From Phallusia fumigata (lineage: Eukaryota > Chordata > Ascidiacea > Phlebobranchia > Ascidiidae), in NCBI GenBank assembly GCA_008931825.1, contig QXVZ01032838.1:18145-82144 (forward strand): a stretch of 64,000 bases of DNA, read 5' to 3'. The stretch's first letter is position 1. Each line of letters opens with the position of its first letter. The notes under the pieces are model-generated. The model worked only from the letters and a program-made list of their open reading frames with translations, had not been told where the DNA came from and made no database searches. Below are positions 12,201-22,475 of this stretch, in pieces. Made by a program: the position numbers and the translations under genes.

Positions 12201-15200
12201 GCAAGGCAATTGACTTGTACTGGGTCTGCAGCAAACCGAACAGTGCTTGGTAGTTTTTAAACTCCGGTTTCATTAACATTTCTGCATTCGAATTTTGCGC
12301 CACCTCTTCTTCCTCTTCCGTGTCGCACCGAAACGGCCGTGAAGACTTCCTCCTGCTCTTCTTACACTCTCCAGGAGACAAATTATCTTCTTCCAAATCT
12401 TTTGTTTCTCCGTCATAGTCAGAATTAGAGGTTGGGAGCAACGGGCTTAGTTTGTGATGTTGATGATTAATGCCTTCTTCCTCTCGACTTCCAGTTGCCA
12501 TGGAGTTGCTCTCTGATCCGTTTTCGCTTTCGTGTTCATCCTCGTCGCGAGGTGGCGCCACAGTCCAGAGATATTTCGGTAAAACCGGGGAATCATCGGT
12601 TTCGCGGCGCAGTTTGCGACACAAGTCTGTTTGAAGCGCGGGAATCGAGGGGGGCTTGTGATTGTTCGGATTGTTTGTGACGTCATGTTGCGTAGTGACG
12701 CGTGTCGTACAGGAAGTGACGTTGAAGTTAACGTTGGATGCAGGCATTGAGGAAACGGATTGACAGGAGAATGAGGATGGTAGGGAGAAGATGGATTGGT
12801 CCTGTCAATCAAATTGAATTGTGTCAATCAAATGACTCACTTTTAGCCGAAAATGATATGTGACTTTTTGTCAAAGGTTTATGCTAAAAAAGTTTTCAAT
12901 AATGGAAAATTAAAATTGAAGCATTGTAAAGTGCCACGATAGTTACTCATGCGTATGAGCAGGTTTGTTTAATCGCATGTTCTTCGCACAAAAAAACCAT
13001 TGTCTTTTGTCCCGCTGTCACACCACAAGAAACCAAAGTCAATTTCTCCTCAAGTTGGTTTCCAAGTATATCAGGGCCCAATACACAATAATTGCTATCC
13101 TTTACCCAAAAATTACGCGCTGGAAACACTTTCACCAACATCGTTACTCGCTGGCATACATACTTAGTTAAGACGCGCAATATTAACCGAATTCTTCGCT
13201 TACAAGGCCAAGCCTTTCGGCTCTCAACATAATTACACATCTCACTAACAGTTTACTTTTCTCGCCAGCCAACTGTCATAAGCGCTTAAGTATCGGTTGC
13301 CACATTTCGTTACCTGGTAATCGGCCAGCATTATTCTCAAGGTGACCTTGCGTGTGCCAACGTACTGTAAAAATTGCAGGAGAATTAGTTTCTCTTCTGC
13401 GAATGAGAGCAAGTTTCCAGGAAGTTCCTCTTCGTTCTGTAAAAGTTAAAATGTAAAATCGGGCGTATTTGCGCTGAGGGGCGAACTTTTGTATATTAAT
13501 AAAAAGAGTATTTTTCAACAAAGGTTTCTAAACTTGTAAATGACATTTTGACATATTAAACACATATGCTAGTTTGAAGTGTTAAAAATACGAGGTTGCG
13601 TCATTTTAGAAGTAATTAAAACAGGCGAGGCGTGGTTCAAAGAGTGGTGCACCTCATAACAATTTATTAATTTTTGTTTATTGGTAAAAAATGTATTTTT
13701 CAAAAAACATTTAGGGTTAGTAAATTTGTAAATGACATTTCGACTTATTAAACAGATCTATTATAATAACGTTAAAGTGTAAAATAACCATTAGGTAACA
13801 AAGTGTTACATTGGGTTTCAGTTCTTTTAAAAGTGATTGAAATAAGCGATACATGTTACAAAGAGTGTTTCATTTTGTTAACTGCTGGTTAGCTTACTGC
13901 TGGTAACAGAAAAAGTAAAATGGCGAAAATATTATTTTGCTTCACAAAATTCGCATAACCCTTAGAGTACGCCTTGTTCAAAGAAAGTATCACTTTGATT
14001 TACTGAATTTATTTGTAACACTTTGCCCGAAATCGAAATACGAGTTTAGCAATTTTTCTTTTGTTTATGTTACATTTACCAACTAATATTTTAAAACAAC
14101 GCGATGTTAGAATTTAAGTCAACTGTGGTTTTTGGGATGGTTGCAACAAAATCTGCCCTCAGTAGCTTTAACATGATCAGCATATTTCTCTTACTCACCC
14201 TAAGTTTGTAACCTCTCAGGTATTCTGTGTAATTCCAACCCAGTCTTGTCAGCAAGCTTGCGACTTTACTTGCCGGCAGCGAGCACAGCAGACGATCTAA
14301 CAAAATCCGAAGTCTGCAAAACACAAAAAAATTTATACACTAACCAAAATCATGCAACAAACCTTTTTTTGCATTGACCGCCTAATCCCATTGTAGCCAC
14401 CATATTAAACGACAGCGCACTCGCAACGTTGCAACCCCTCATACTTGATGATCAAGCAATATTTACTACATACCAAACAAACTAAGACTAAGGGGACAGC
14501 TTATAATGTATTTTACAATAAACAGAGAGTTTGAGTTTTCCATTCTCGGTCGGTTCTTACAATTTTTTCTGAATGTCAACAAAATATTTAAATTTAAATG
14601 CATTAGTAAGTGAAATTTTTTCTGTATTTTCAAAATTAATGTCATTACTTATTGTCCTGGCACACGGGGCAGGCAAATAATGCGGGACCGTAGAGTTATA
14701 TAATAAGCGACCTTTCATCGGCTCTTTTTGTTTAAATCTGTGCCTATTATAACTTCAAAAATGCTTCTGCATCTCCAACACTTTTCTTGATATGCGTCTT
14801 ACTCTCAACCTGGCTGTCTGGAACTTCATTGGCCCATTGGTTTTAATTACAGGGGTAGTTTTTTTAGCTTGGGTGATCTTGTTAAAGTTTCTCATTACAA
14901 TTCCTATGCTCTGGTCTGATATTGGTTTATCAATGCCAAGGAAACCAACAACAGCTTCAACACACCGCATTCATCCCCGACTCTCATTTCTCCTGCACAT
15001 CTCATTCTTTGATCACAAGACCTGTTCTGGTGCTCGTGTATTGTTCTGCGAACTCGTCGAACGATCGCTCCTGGTATTAGGAACAAGACTTCACTTTTTA
15101 ACTCGCAGAATGACTTGACGCCTGACTAACTTGTGTCAGTGCTTAACAATACGGAAACACAAATTCAATTAAGTATTTTCTCCTCAGCTGGACTTTTGGA

Positions 15201-18200
15201 TATTTGAAATCGTGCTGTTGTTTTACCTAATTACCATCGGCCAAAGTCAAGACCTGGTATTTCGTAATTATTACCATCCGGAATTTAAATATTGCGACTT
15301 TGTGTTTACTATATAGTGGCGCAAGTAATCAAAAATCGTGTTGTTTTTCCACGTAAAGCATGAATCCGAGGGTAAGCTTTGAAAAAATTCATGGTACGGT
15401 CAATAATCGTTGGTTTAAATTTAAAAATAGAACTTGTGTTTCTAAAAAAGAACATTTGTTATCACTTGATGTAAATTTAATAATCTAGTTAAAACTGAAG
15501 AATGGCGAGATCGACTTAATCATTGGAGTGGGCCGGGCTTGACAAATGATAACCAATTAACCACTAATAGCCAATTCCTAAATTTAAATTAGGGAAACTA
15601 TTTTTATCGTCCATACCATTGACATCTAGAACTTTGAGACCGTTACGAATTTACAAATTTTGTTTTTAACGCCACGACCGCTACACAAACCACGCATTTA
15701 AATGGTAATGTGATTAAAAACAACGACCAGCAAATAAATTAAAATAATTGCGTGTTCATCTAAAATTAAAAAATGTCTATATTAGGGACCTATGAACTAA
15801 CTTGGTTTGTGGTGCATTACTTGGGAACCCAATTGGGTATCTGAAAAATGAAGTCATTGGACGCATTTTAGAGCAAAAGCAAAAAAGAACAATATGTGTC
15901 CCTTTCGAAAAGTCAACGTATTTACTGGCAGTTAAATTTTTGACCGGAAACCTTGTTTATAATACATTTGTGAGTGCTTGACAGTCCTTCACCGCGCAAA
16001 AGTATTCTATAATGTGGCACTGCATTGTGACGACATAAAGTGGACGCTGTTTCCTGTCTTTAGAACGATTAAGCACTTGGGTTGAATTTGCCGCAACGCA
16101 GGCGGGCGGGGCTAAATGAAAATTTAATGTTAAGAAGCCAGCATTCCAGGTCCTTGGGCAGTTGCACCTCAACACTGCACCTAAGCCGGCTGTAGGTTAC
16201 AGTAATTACAACCCGCCCAGGCAAGAACCCAGTATATTAGCTCCATTAGATTGAAAACTCCACAGTCGAGGATTGCAATTAGGTTGCAAATTGCATATTT
16301 GATAAAACTAACGTCGTTATTTTGTGGTTATCATGACGTTGGTTATGACAGTGTGCAGATTCCGATGCATATATAGACTCAGAAAGTGTGATGTCGTAAT
16401 TGGTTTTATTTAAGTTACAGATATGCCTAAAATTGCAAAAAAGGTAAATCTTATGCTGCAAATTTTTGTTTTGAAAATGCACCACACTGCAAAACATGGT
16501 CATTTTGGCCAGGAACGTCTTCCCTTTTTGTTAATATAACTTAAATTTTTCGCAAATTTCTAACAATCTTGATATTTTGCCTGGTTGACCACCATTTATT
16601 AAAATACTAACACTTGTTAAATTACAAAAAAAATTAAAAAAAATCAAATTAAAATGCTTATGTCGAAAGTAGAAAATATTTAAACACAACTTTTAGAAAT
16701 TCGAATCACCTTACTGGGATTGATTCGACTCCGTAGAGCACCAACTTCGTCACACGGTCTATGTCGTCACAGTCGGCTGCTTTGGGGTCGGCTTCGATGT
16801 CAGGGGGTTTCAAATCACTACAAGCTGCAAAAAACAACAACAATCACTTCCATAACATTCGCCCATAATTGTTAAAAATTTTTATGTATGATCATGGGCA
16901 TGGGGGCTTGTTGTACAACAGTTAGAGTGGGTGATGCAATCTCACGCACCAACGATTTTAATTTTGAATAGAGCCTTTTGCTCTGATTAAAAATGTACTG
17001 GCCAAAATGTTCTTCAAAGTTAAAAATAAATGTTCGGAAAAAGCGATATGTCTCATTTATCAAACCGTGTCGGCGATAATTCATGCCATCATCAGTATAT
17101 TTTTAATAGGAATTATGAACAGATTCGTGTTTAGTGCCTCCAAGCCTTTTGATAGTTTCAAAATTCAAAATAAAAGATTTTCTTTATGCAAAGTTTTACA
17201 TTTTGCAAAATTTTCTCCACTTTTTTTAAATATTTTTTAAAGTTTCATCTTCAACATAAACAAATATTATCAACTGTGTGCGAAACAGTTTCGATCCCAC
17301 ACTTTAGCCAGCACACTCACCGTAAAAACTTGCAACATTCGCTTATCAAACAATTTAAGTCATCACTTCCTAATTTAACACCAAAAACGTGTCCGCTTCC
17401 AAACGACAAAGCGACTTGACTTTTCCTACGCTTTCTGCCTCTCGCAATCACTTTGCCACCCCATTTTCGCAGAACTCAACGCCACGGGCAAAAAGACTAA
17501 ATCCGTCTTGGTGTTATTAACTCAAGAATACCGGAATGTTGTAATTGGTCGCTTTTGGCGTTGGTTCCACCTTGCATATGCTGTGGGGGGTTATGGGCTT
17601 AGGACAGTCATTAACCTCCACTTACACTTGTACTTAGGTATGGCCGGGGCGCCCGGAATCGATCTTGCGGTTCTGTTAGCTGTCGGGACATGCTATTAAC
17701 GTGATCAGCTATGTGCTAATATAGAGGGCCGTTGAGAAGGAATCGCAATTATGTTCAACGACATGAGCAATTTTCGCGACAAATTACCCCTGCGAACATA
17801 TATTGAAATAGAACTTTCCCCGGTTGGCTCATCATATATTTGTATATACGCGGTGATAATTACTTTTTCTTGCTACAGAACAAAGGCTGTTGATTTATTT
17901 TCATCAACTATTGTATACAATTCAAATGAAACGTCACTAGCACCAAATTCAACCGTTTTGATGACCAAGTTTCCGATTTCTGGGAGCTAATGTCAAAATA
18001 CATCAAACAACAACCCTATAAGGTCAATGTGCAAAAGTGAACATAACAATTTTAATGTCTGTTCTGGTTATGGCTGTCTACGCCTTTTCTCAGCGCTTCA
18101 GCAGAACAGAGTTGACAAAAATTGGCAAGTTCTGCTAATAATTTCCCGCTTTTAACCTTACACAAATTAATTTTGATCCCTGTGAACTTTTTCACACTGG

Positions 18201-18865
18201 TGCATCGGGGGAACAATTAGGTATGTAGTACGTTTTTGTCTGCATTACTACATGCTTCAATTTATTTCAATCCAACTTAAGTCAGAAATTAAATCAAGAT
18301 AAAGAATTTTTTTTCAATTAAAACTGTTGTTTCTTGATAAATATAGAAACACAGTTTTAAGAAAAGTAAATCTGTCATCCTCAGTTTAAAAAATATATTT
18401 CGCTTTTAACTCGATATTATCAGTTCCTTCTTGATCAAATTGTCTCTTGGGAATCAGAGAATGCTTAGTATATTAACACTATATTCAGCAAGTTTAAGTA
18501 AATACACATTAATATGCGTAGAAAGATTCGGCGCTTGGAAAACCGATCATATCCACAGTATCACCACAGATATTAATAGTACGATTCAAATCCAGTCTAA
18601 CGAAAGCTCCTGGCCCTTGTGAGTTTATACACGAGCCATGTACACCTCACAAAGTCCAGACTGTCTCAAGCTATAAATTCACGACAGCAGGGATTTCGAC
18701 AATGTCCGTGTATAGTTAACTTCACTCACCGTGTAGAAGCCAGCAATGGGCGCAAACAGCGCACTCTCGTGGTCGAGTTTGGACGGGTTTAAAGAGTGGG
18801 CAGCTGCAGAGTTTGACAGAACAATCGGCAGGTGCAGGGTGGCTGGTACTGGCTGGTTCTTCAGC
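5686..18865 (-). CDS. bnc: Basonuclin zinc-finger protein (eight exons, N-terminus incomplete)
   Basis: Nuclear C2H2 zinc-finger protein of the basonuclin/disco family; vertebrate basonuclins bind DNA and regulate transcription, including rRNA gene promoters. In transcription order the exons are 18865-18730, 16824-16710, 14313-14199, 13436-13314, 12801-11426, 10526-10401, 7618-6459 and 6230-5686. All junctions have GT-AG sites and the phases join without a break, giving 3696 nt (1231 residues plus stop). The first four exons encode the conserved basonuclin N-terminal domain (a Cys-rich motif, then segments such as [10 protein letters not shown] and ILLDRL). Exons 5-6 carry one zinc-finger pair and exon 8 the C-terminal pair. 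The vertebrate N-terminal finger pair is not seen. KR-rich clusters (KKSRRK, KRRK) could be nuclear localisation signals. The start codon must lie in an exon above 18865 that I could not find. Vertebrate BNC1/2 are about 1000-1100 residues, so this copy is somewhat long because of its disordered linkers. Confidence 0.93.
6459..7618 (-). CDS. bnc: Basonuclin linker exon
   Basis: 1160 nt between CCTTTTCAG and GTATAA. It encodes about 386 residues with no conserved domain: Ser/Arg/Asp-rich, with patches such as KRRKSAP (possible nuclear localisation) and many RRxS sites. It is noticeably more GC- and CpG-rich than the flanking introns. It joins the middle and C-terminal zinc-finger pairs, as the long linker does in vertebrate basonuclins. 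Phase 2 in, phase 1 out. Two full TGACGTCA palindromes occur in it (7074-7081, 7408-7415). Confidence 0.88.
7619..10400 (-). other. Basonuclin intron with fold-back element
   Basis: Intron of about 2.8 kb, AT-rich. It includes the fold-back element described at 9858-9963. The short open frames on both strands look random, and I saw no RNA gene. Confidence 0.6.
9858..9963. mobile_element. Fold-back (palindromic) miniature element
   Basis: The left end reads TACAGGCCAGTACTTTG and the right end ACAAGTACTGGTTTGTA, which are imperfect inverted repeats. The inner arms also pair: CGTTTCGAAAAGCG on the left against CAGCGTTTGTCGAAACG on the right. The element is about 106 bp. A second, better palindrome with the same right arm lies at 46191-46290. 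Confidence 0.6.
10401..10526 (-). CDS. bnc: Basonuclin middle zinc-finger pair exon
   Basis: 126 nt between TTTTTTTCAG and GTGAGC. It completes the finger begun in the previous exon ([14 protein letters not shown]) and gives the whole second finger: C-x4-C (CSVPGC), then [13 protein letters not shown]. The linker VHLKEM and the RSRDRHSAN motif are hallmarks of the basonuclin/disco paired fingers. Phase 2 in and phase 2 out. Confidence 0.93.
11426..12801 (-). CDS. bnc: Basonuclin large central exon, linker plus half of a zinc finger
   Basis: 1376 nt after TTGATTGACAG, ending at GTAAGA. It encodes about 458 residues, mostly disordered: Ser-rich, with acidic runs (EEEEEV) and a basic cluster (KKSRRKSSR) that could be a nuclear localisation signal. 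Only the last 15 residues are conserved: [13 protein letters not shown], the first Cys pair of a finger whose histidines lie in the next exon. Splitting a finger at this point is a useful check on the exon structure. In vertebrate basonuclins an additional finger pair lies within this region; no C2H2 pattern is present here. Confidence 0.9.
13314..13436 (-). CDS. bnc: Basonuclin conserved N-terminal domain exon
   Basis: 123 nt (41 codons, phase 0 at both ends) between TTTTACAG and GTAACG. The stretch [18 protein letters not shown] aligns with vertebrate EEEIITLQQFLRFGETKSI, the last conserved block of the basonuclin N-terminal domain. A helical, leucine-rich tail follows (LRIMLADYQ). Confidence 0.88.
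13480..13990. repeat. Degenerate tandem repeat in a basonuclin intron
   Basis: Two AT-rich units of about 220 bp follow each other. The first starts near 13495 and the second near 13690. Both contain TTGTAAATGACATTTnGACnTATTAAACA-type sequence, then later a TTCAAAGAGTG/TACAAAGAGTG block (about 13637 and 13857). A third, shorter partial unit recurs around 13960-14010 (TTCAAAGAAAGT...CTGAATTTATT). It is too diverged to be a recent expansion. Confidence 0.6.
14199..14313 (-). CDS. bnc: Basonuclin conserved N-terminal domain exon
   Basis: 115 nt between TTTTGCAG and GTGAGT. It encodes LRILLDRLL, then [12 protein letters not shown]. These align with the vertebrate LKILLDRLF and LGWTLRDYVRGY blocks, which makes this one of the clearest basonuclin signatures in the window. 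Phase 2 in, phase 0 out. Confidence 0.92.
14314..16709 (-). other. Basonuclin intron
   Basis: Intron of about 2.4 kb. The patch at 14755-15118 is slightly richer in open frames on both strands (108 codons on plus, 71 and 60 on minus), but none is recognisable. It could be a decayed mobile sequence. The rest is AT-rich with no structure I can name. Confidence 0.5.
16710..16824 (-). CDS. bnc: Basonuclin conserved N-terminal domain exon
   Basis: 115 nt between TTTTGCAG and GTGATT. It reads through 37 full codons and ends with [12 protein letters not shown]. This corresponds to the vertebrate segment ending LMLYGTQAVPVR, a strongly conserved basonuclin block. The N-terminal half (about 20 residues, acidic) is not conserved. 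Phase 1 in, phase 2 out, matching both neighbours. Confidence 0.88.
16825..18729 (-). other. Basonuclin intron, AT-rich
   Basis: Intron of about 1.9 kb between the Cys-motif exon and the next. It contains a decayed copy of the CTGATGATG...GAAACG repeat on the minus strand near 17045-17100. I see no other element or gene in it. Confidence 0.6.
18730..18865 (-). CDS. bnc: Basonuclin exon with N-terminal Cys-rich motif
   Basis: 136 nt, bounded by ATTCAG and GTGAGT. After about 13 residues it shows the pattern C-x4-C-x-C-x13-C-x2-C, followed by HCWLLH. This matches the start of vertebrate basonuclins, where the equivalent end is KHGWVAHA. The invariant Trp is kept, while the Gly before it is Cys here. 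The Cys spacing suggests metal binding. The exon starts in phase 0, so one or more upstream coding exons supply the initiator Met. It ends in phase 1. Confidence 0.85.
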
Positions 18866-21800
18866 CTGAATCATAAGTGGATTTGTTAACGTTACTCAGT
18901 TAAAGAATACGTTCATTCTAGATCATGGTAAACGTACCATAGGGCATAGAGTAATCTGTTGCAGACAGACAAAACGTTCTAGTTTGAAGTAAGACTACAA
19001 ATGTTAAGTTTTATATTAACAAGGTGATCTGTGAAAACATTCGCAAAAATATTCATATTCAGACCTGTATTAAACGCCGTTGAATACTAATTTTAATGAT
19101 ATGTTTCTAATCATACGAATATGCGTCCATCCTGCGATTTGAACCTGCAACTTTGTGCTTCACTAATTAGCTAAAATGTTTTAGTACAAGTTATGATGTC
19201 ACCACAAAAAGCGAAGTTGCAAATAGCCAGACAGTCTAAAAGCTTTGTCGCACATTTTCTGCACGTGTATCAAGCCTATGCTTTGTTGGAGATGCAACGA
19301 GATAGCCACAAACAGGGATAAAGCAGGAAGCGGGTTGAATGAAAAGACTCGTGTCGCAAATTCCGTGTCTTACAAGGTCTTTGATGGGCGTTCGGTGTGC
19401 GACAAGGTCAAAGCGGTCACAAAGACTTGCTCAAGTGGGGTCGAGTTTGATTGGCCGCCCCTGAATACGACAAGCAGCCTATGAATAATCCAGTCCTCAA
19501 ATCAATGCAAAACTCGAGACATCGGACCCAGGTGACGCTGATGTGGGATCGCGCGATGCCAACAAGGGCCATTATGACGTAATAACGGGGTCAAAGCACC
19601 CCCTCATGAAAGCGAGATTTCTGCGACAATCCGGGGGTCAGGGTGAAAAAGGGTGATTGGCACTGCAAACAAAGGTATTTATGACGTACATGGGTGAGTG
19701 GGCGGTAGTTGTTCCACAAATTAGAATGCCGATGACGCACAAGGGGGTCACAGCACCCCCCCAACGCTGCAAAAGCGACATTACTGGGACAGACCTGCAG
19801 GGAAGCGGGGTTAGTGGCACTGCAAACAAAAGCGATCAATCGAAACAGCCATGTCACTCTTGTGTCGCGCGGCAGTCATTATCTCCGCCCGCTTCGAAGT
19901 CACCCGACCTGCCGAGCTGTGTTCAGTGACAACACTAGATGCGCGCGCGCTCTGTTTCCATGCCGACAGATCACAAAGGAAATCGGCGCGTGCGCGGTGA
20001 TGCGAGACTAATGACGCAAACCCGCCGACGATTACCGTCTCGATAAGGGAGCAAAAATTTTCGACCCAAAATCAAAGGCTGGGGTAGCAACACACAACAG
20101 GGTGCTTGAGAAGGGTTGCGCGCTTTTTGTCGCTCGCTTGACGCATAAAAGATGCCTAAGTTGATCGCTTTCACACTATAAAGTGCGTGACCCCATGGAC
20201 GGATTGCTGTATCTGATTTACCTGCAGGTTCTACGGCCATTTGTGACCCACTATTTCATATCGAAAACAAAGTGAATGAAGAAAACACAGTAAATACACT
20301 GTAATCCAAATATTTCAACAATCGCCATTATCATCAGCGTTTTTAACCTAGTTTATAAAAGGCCGTGTGTTGAGTTTCGAAGTGAATACATTGGCAATTA
20401 AAACCATGTCAGCGTTCCCACTACCAAAGGTTTTACCTTTTTTTTCTCTCGAATTAAAGGAACAGGTTGCCGCTATCTGAAATACCACACGCTTAGAATA
20501 AAAAATCGGCACTTTTCTGTGCCATTACTGTATTTAAATCATCTAGAAATGTTGAGGTTTTTCTGACCCACTTCCAGGTAAACGACAAGGCGTAAATTGG
20601 GACCTGACAGCCCGAAATGGAGATTTACCGAGATGTTGAAGGTCTTCCTAGAAATCAACACACTGGCATATGGCGTTGCGGTGAACGTTGTATTAATTCC
20701 TCTTGTCCGTGTGGTTTGTTATGTTTCAACGTGCACATTTCTGTGCCATGCAGCGACGTTGTGCTAAATTGGGAATGATTTTGGAGGTTTGTCTTCACCT
20801 GCTTTACCGCAAATTGTTAAAGTTTTCCTTCTGGGTTTTTGTCCAGCAGTTTTTATACCGAACGTTAGCGCAACCCGCAGCCGGTTATAACTTGTGTACT
20901 AATAACCGTGTGCATTAAAATAAAACGGTGTGTAAAACTATCACACTTTAAAATCCCTGTGAAAATGTTGAAAATATTTCAACAGTTTCCTAGAGCTGAA
21001 AACCATTTACATATTCTTGTGTTTTTTCACATAAATATTTGCAATAATCAACAACTAAAATTAGCCCCCGTTTTCAAAGTCACCCTCAAAATTCAACTTT
21101 TTTTGTACAAATTATCAAAACTTATCAGCATAGTAGGGCGGTGTGCCATCAGTTGTGAACATACTGGTTACTTGTTCGTGTCAGTAGCGCAACAGCTACT
21201 GACAATCGCACCAAGTAAGGCAAGCGAGGATACGACCAAATCCGAGGAGGAATTTCTCAAGTTTGGACAAGAAGGGGAGTCGGTCCTCAAAACTTGTCGG
21301 TCCTTATCTGCACGACAAGGCTTTGTGCCCAAGTTGGCTGAGAAGATAAGCCAAGAATTCGTCGACGGTCGCCTGGCGGGAGTCTAACGCTTCCCAAAAA
21401 GTGTCGTGCACTCGCCGTGTTGCTTAAGATCTCACATGTCAAGAGTTGTGTTCACTTTTTTCTGCAGAAGCTATTCGTGTTCCTTTTTGGTTCTTACGAT
21501 TTCAAGGAAAAGTTATGTGACAACTTTAATGTAAATATGTTTCCTTTCGCTCGGCGGTACCGAAAACATTTTGTTGCAAATGACAGCTAACCAGTTTTGT
21601 AACAAACACTAAACCAAACCAAGCCGTGTTTTCGAAATTCGCACAGAGCAGATTAAAAGCTGTTTCCCCACAAGTTTAGACCTAATGTGAGCAGTTATCA
21701 ACAACCCCTACAGCCTTACAACAACGCACCCCCGAAAGTGTCTGATACTCGAACTTGTTTATGAAAGTTGGCGAACGTGACGAATCGTCGGGCCCCATTT

Positions 21801-22180
21801 CACTTTGAAGTGTCTGTGTACAAGCGGCGGGCGTTGACCGAGCAGGATCAGTGATGGGTGACTTAACTCGGCCCAGACCACACCGACTTGGCAAGCGAAG
21901 CTTTCCAGCCCCGCGCTCCTGCTAAAGTTGAAGGTCTTGTCGATTCATGCGTGGCCTCGTCGCTGTCTGTGCGCTGACAATTTTCCGCGTTCCTGCCCGC
22001 CGACCTTGTCTTAAGAAGTTAATCTCTTTCTCTGTGAGGCAACAAATGTTTGTTCTTTTTTTTACCCGGGGTCCATTGCAAATGGTCCGCGGGGTTAGCA
22101 GGCACTTGAACCCCGCAGTGATAACTGATGTTCCGCCGTTGACCCAAACAGAATTATCCATTATCCTCTCGTTAATTTCA
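18866..22180. other. Upstream flank of basonuclin, no gene recognised
   Basis: This should contain the missing first coding exon and possibly the promoter of basonuclin, but I could not identify either. From about 19.4 to 20.3 kb the sequence turns GC/CpG-rich with a GC-rich tandem duplication. 20.3-21.1 kb is AT-rich. 21.2-22.2 kb is again moderately GC-rich. A tRNA-like B-box remnant lies on the minus strand near 19134-19147. The 159-codon open frame at 20908-21387 has no recognisable feature. Confidence 0.4.
19565..19835. repeat. GC-rich direct duplication with C/G hairpins
   Basis: Two related units about 155 bp apart. Each has an ATGACG element, then GGGGTCAAAGCACCCCC (from 19587) or GGGGGTCACAGCACCCCC (19743-19760), an AAAGCGA block, and finally GGCACTGCAAACAAA. 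The second hairpin is a perfect 6-bp GGGGGT/ACCCCC stem with a 6-base loop. Confidence 0.6.
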
Positions 22181-22189
22181 ACTGTGGCG

Positions 22190-22475
22190 TTTCAAGGTCA
22201 AAATCACCATCCAAGGTCACATGTGGGGTTTTTAGTTCTGTCCAGTAATGTTTTTAGTAAAGTCGAGGTCTTTCATTGCTTTTCGAAGGTAGTTTTATTT
22301 TGTGCACCCCCTCCCTCCTAACTTAACATTTCAAGGTCAAATACAACGCCAGAAGGTCACACGTGGTTCCCTTGGTGAAATCCAGCAGTGACTTTCCAGT
22401 TTCAATTCTAAATCGCGGAGTTTACATTCGCGCATGCGCAACACGACCTTGCCTTTCGCCTTTGTGACGTCATAC
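22190..22475. promoter_or_regulatory. Candidate promoter/enhancer: paired AGGTCA half-sites, NRF1-like and CRE sites
   Basis: TTCAAGGTCA occurs at 22191-22200 and TTTCAAGGTCA around 22329-22339; TCAAGGTCA fits the extended nuclear-receptor half-site of ERR/NR5A. Each is followed 11-17 bp later by AAGGTCACAYGTGG (22213-22226, 22353-22366), which combines a half-site with an E-box. Further on come CGCGCATGCGCA (22429-22440), a perfect NRF1-type palindrome, and TGACGTCA (22465-22472). NRF1 and CRE sites are typical of promoters, so this could be a basonuclin start region 3.6 kb above its first found exon. The strand is not determined. Confidence 0.35.

Noticed and set aside
14755-15118. Overlapping open frames on both strands inside a basonuclin intron
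   Set aside because: No known transposon or gene domain could be recognised. Possibly a decayed element, but unsupported.
20908-21387. 159-codon open frame
   Set aside because: AT-rich composition for most of its length, no domain, and no splice-bounded part that looks coding.
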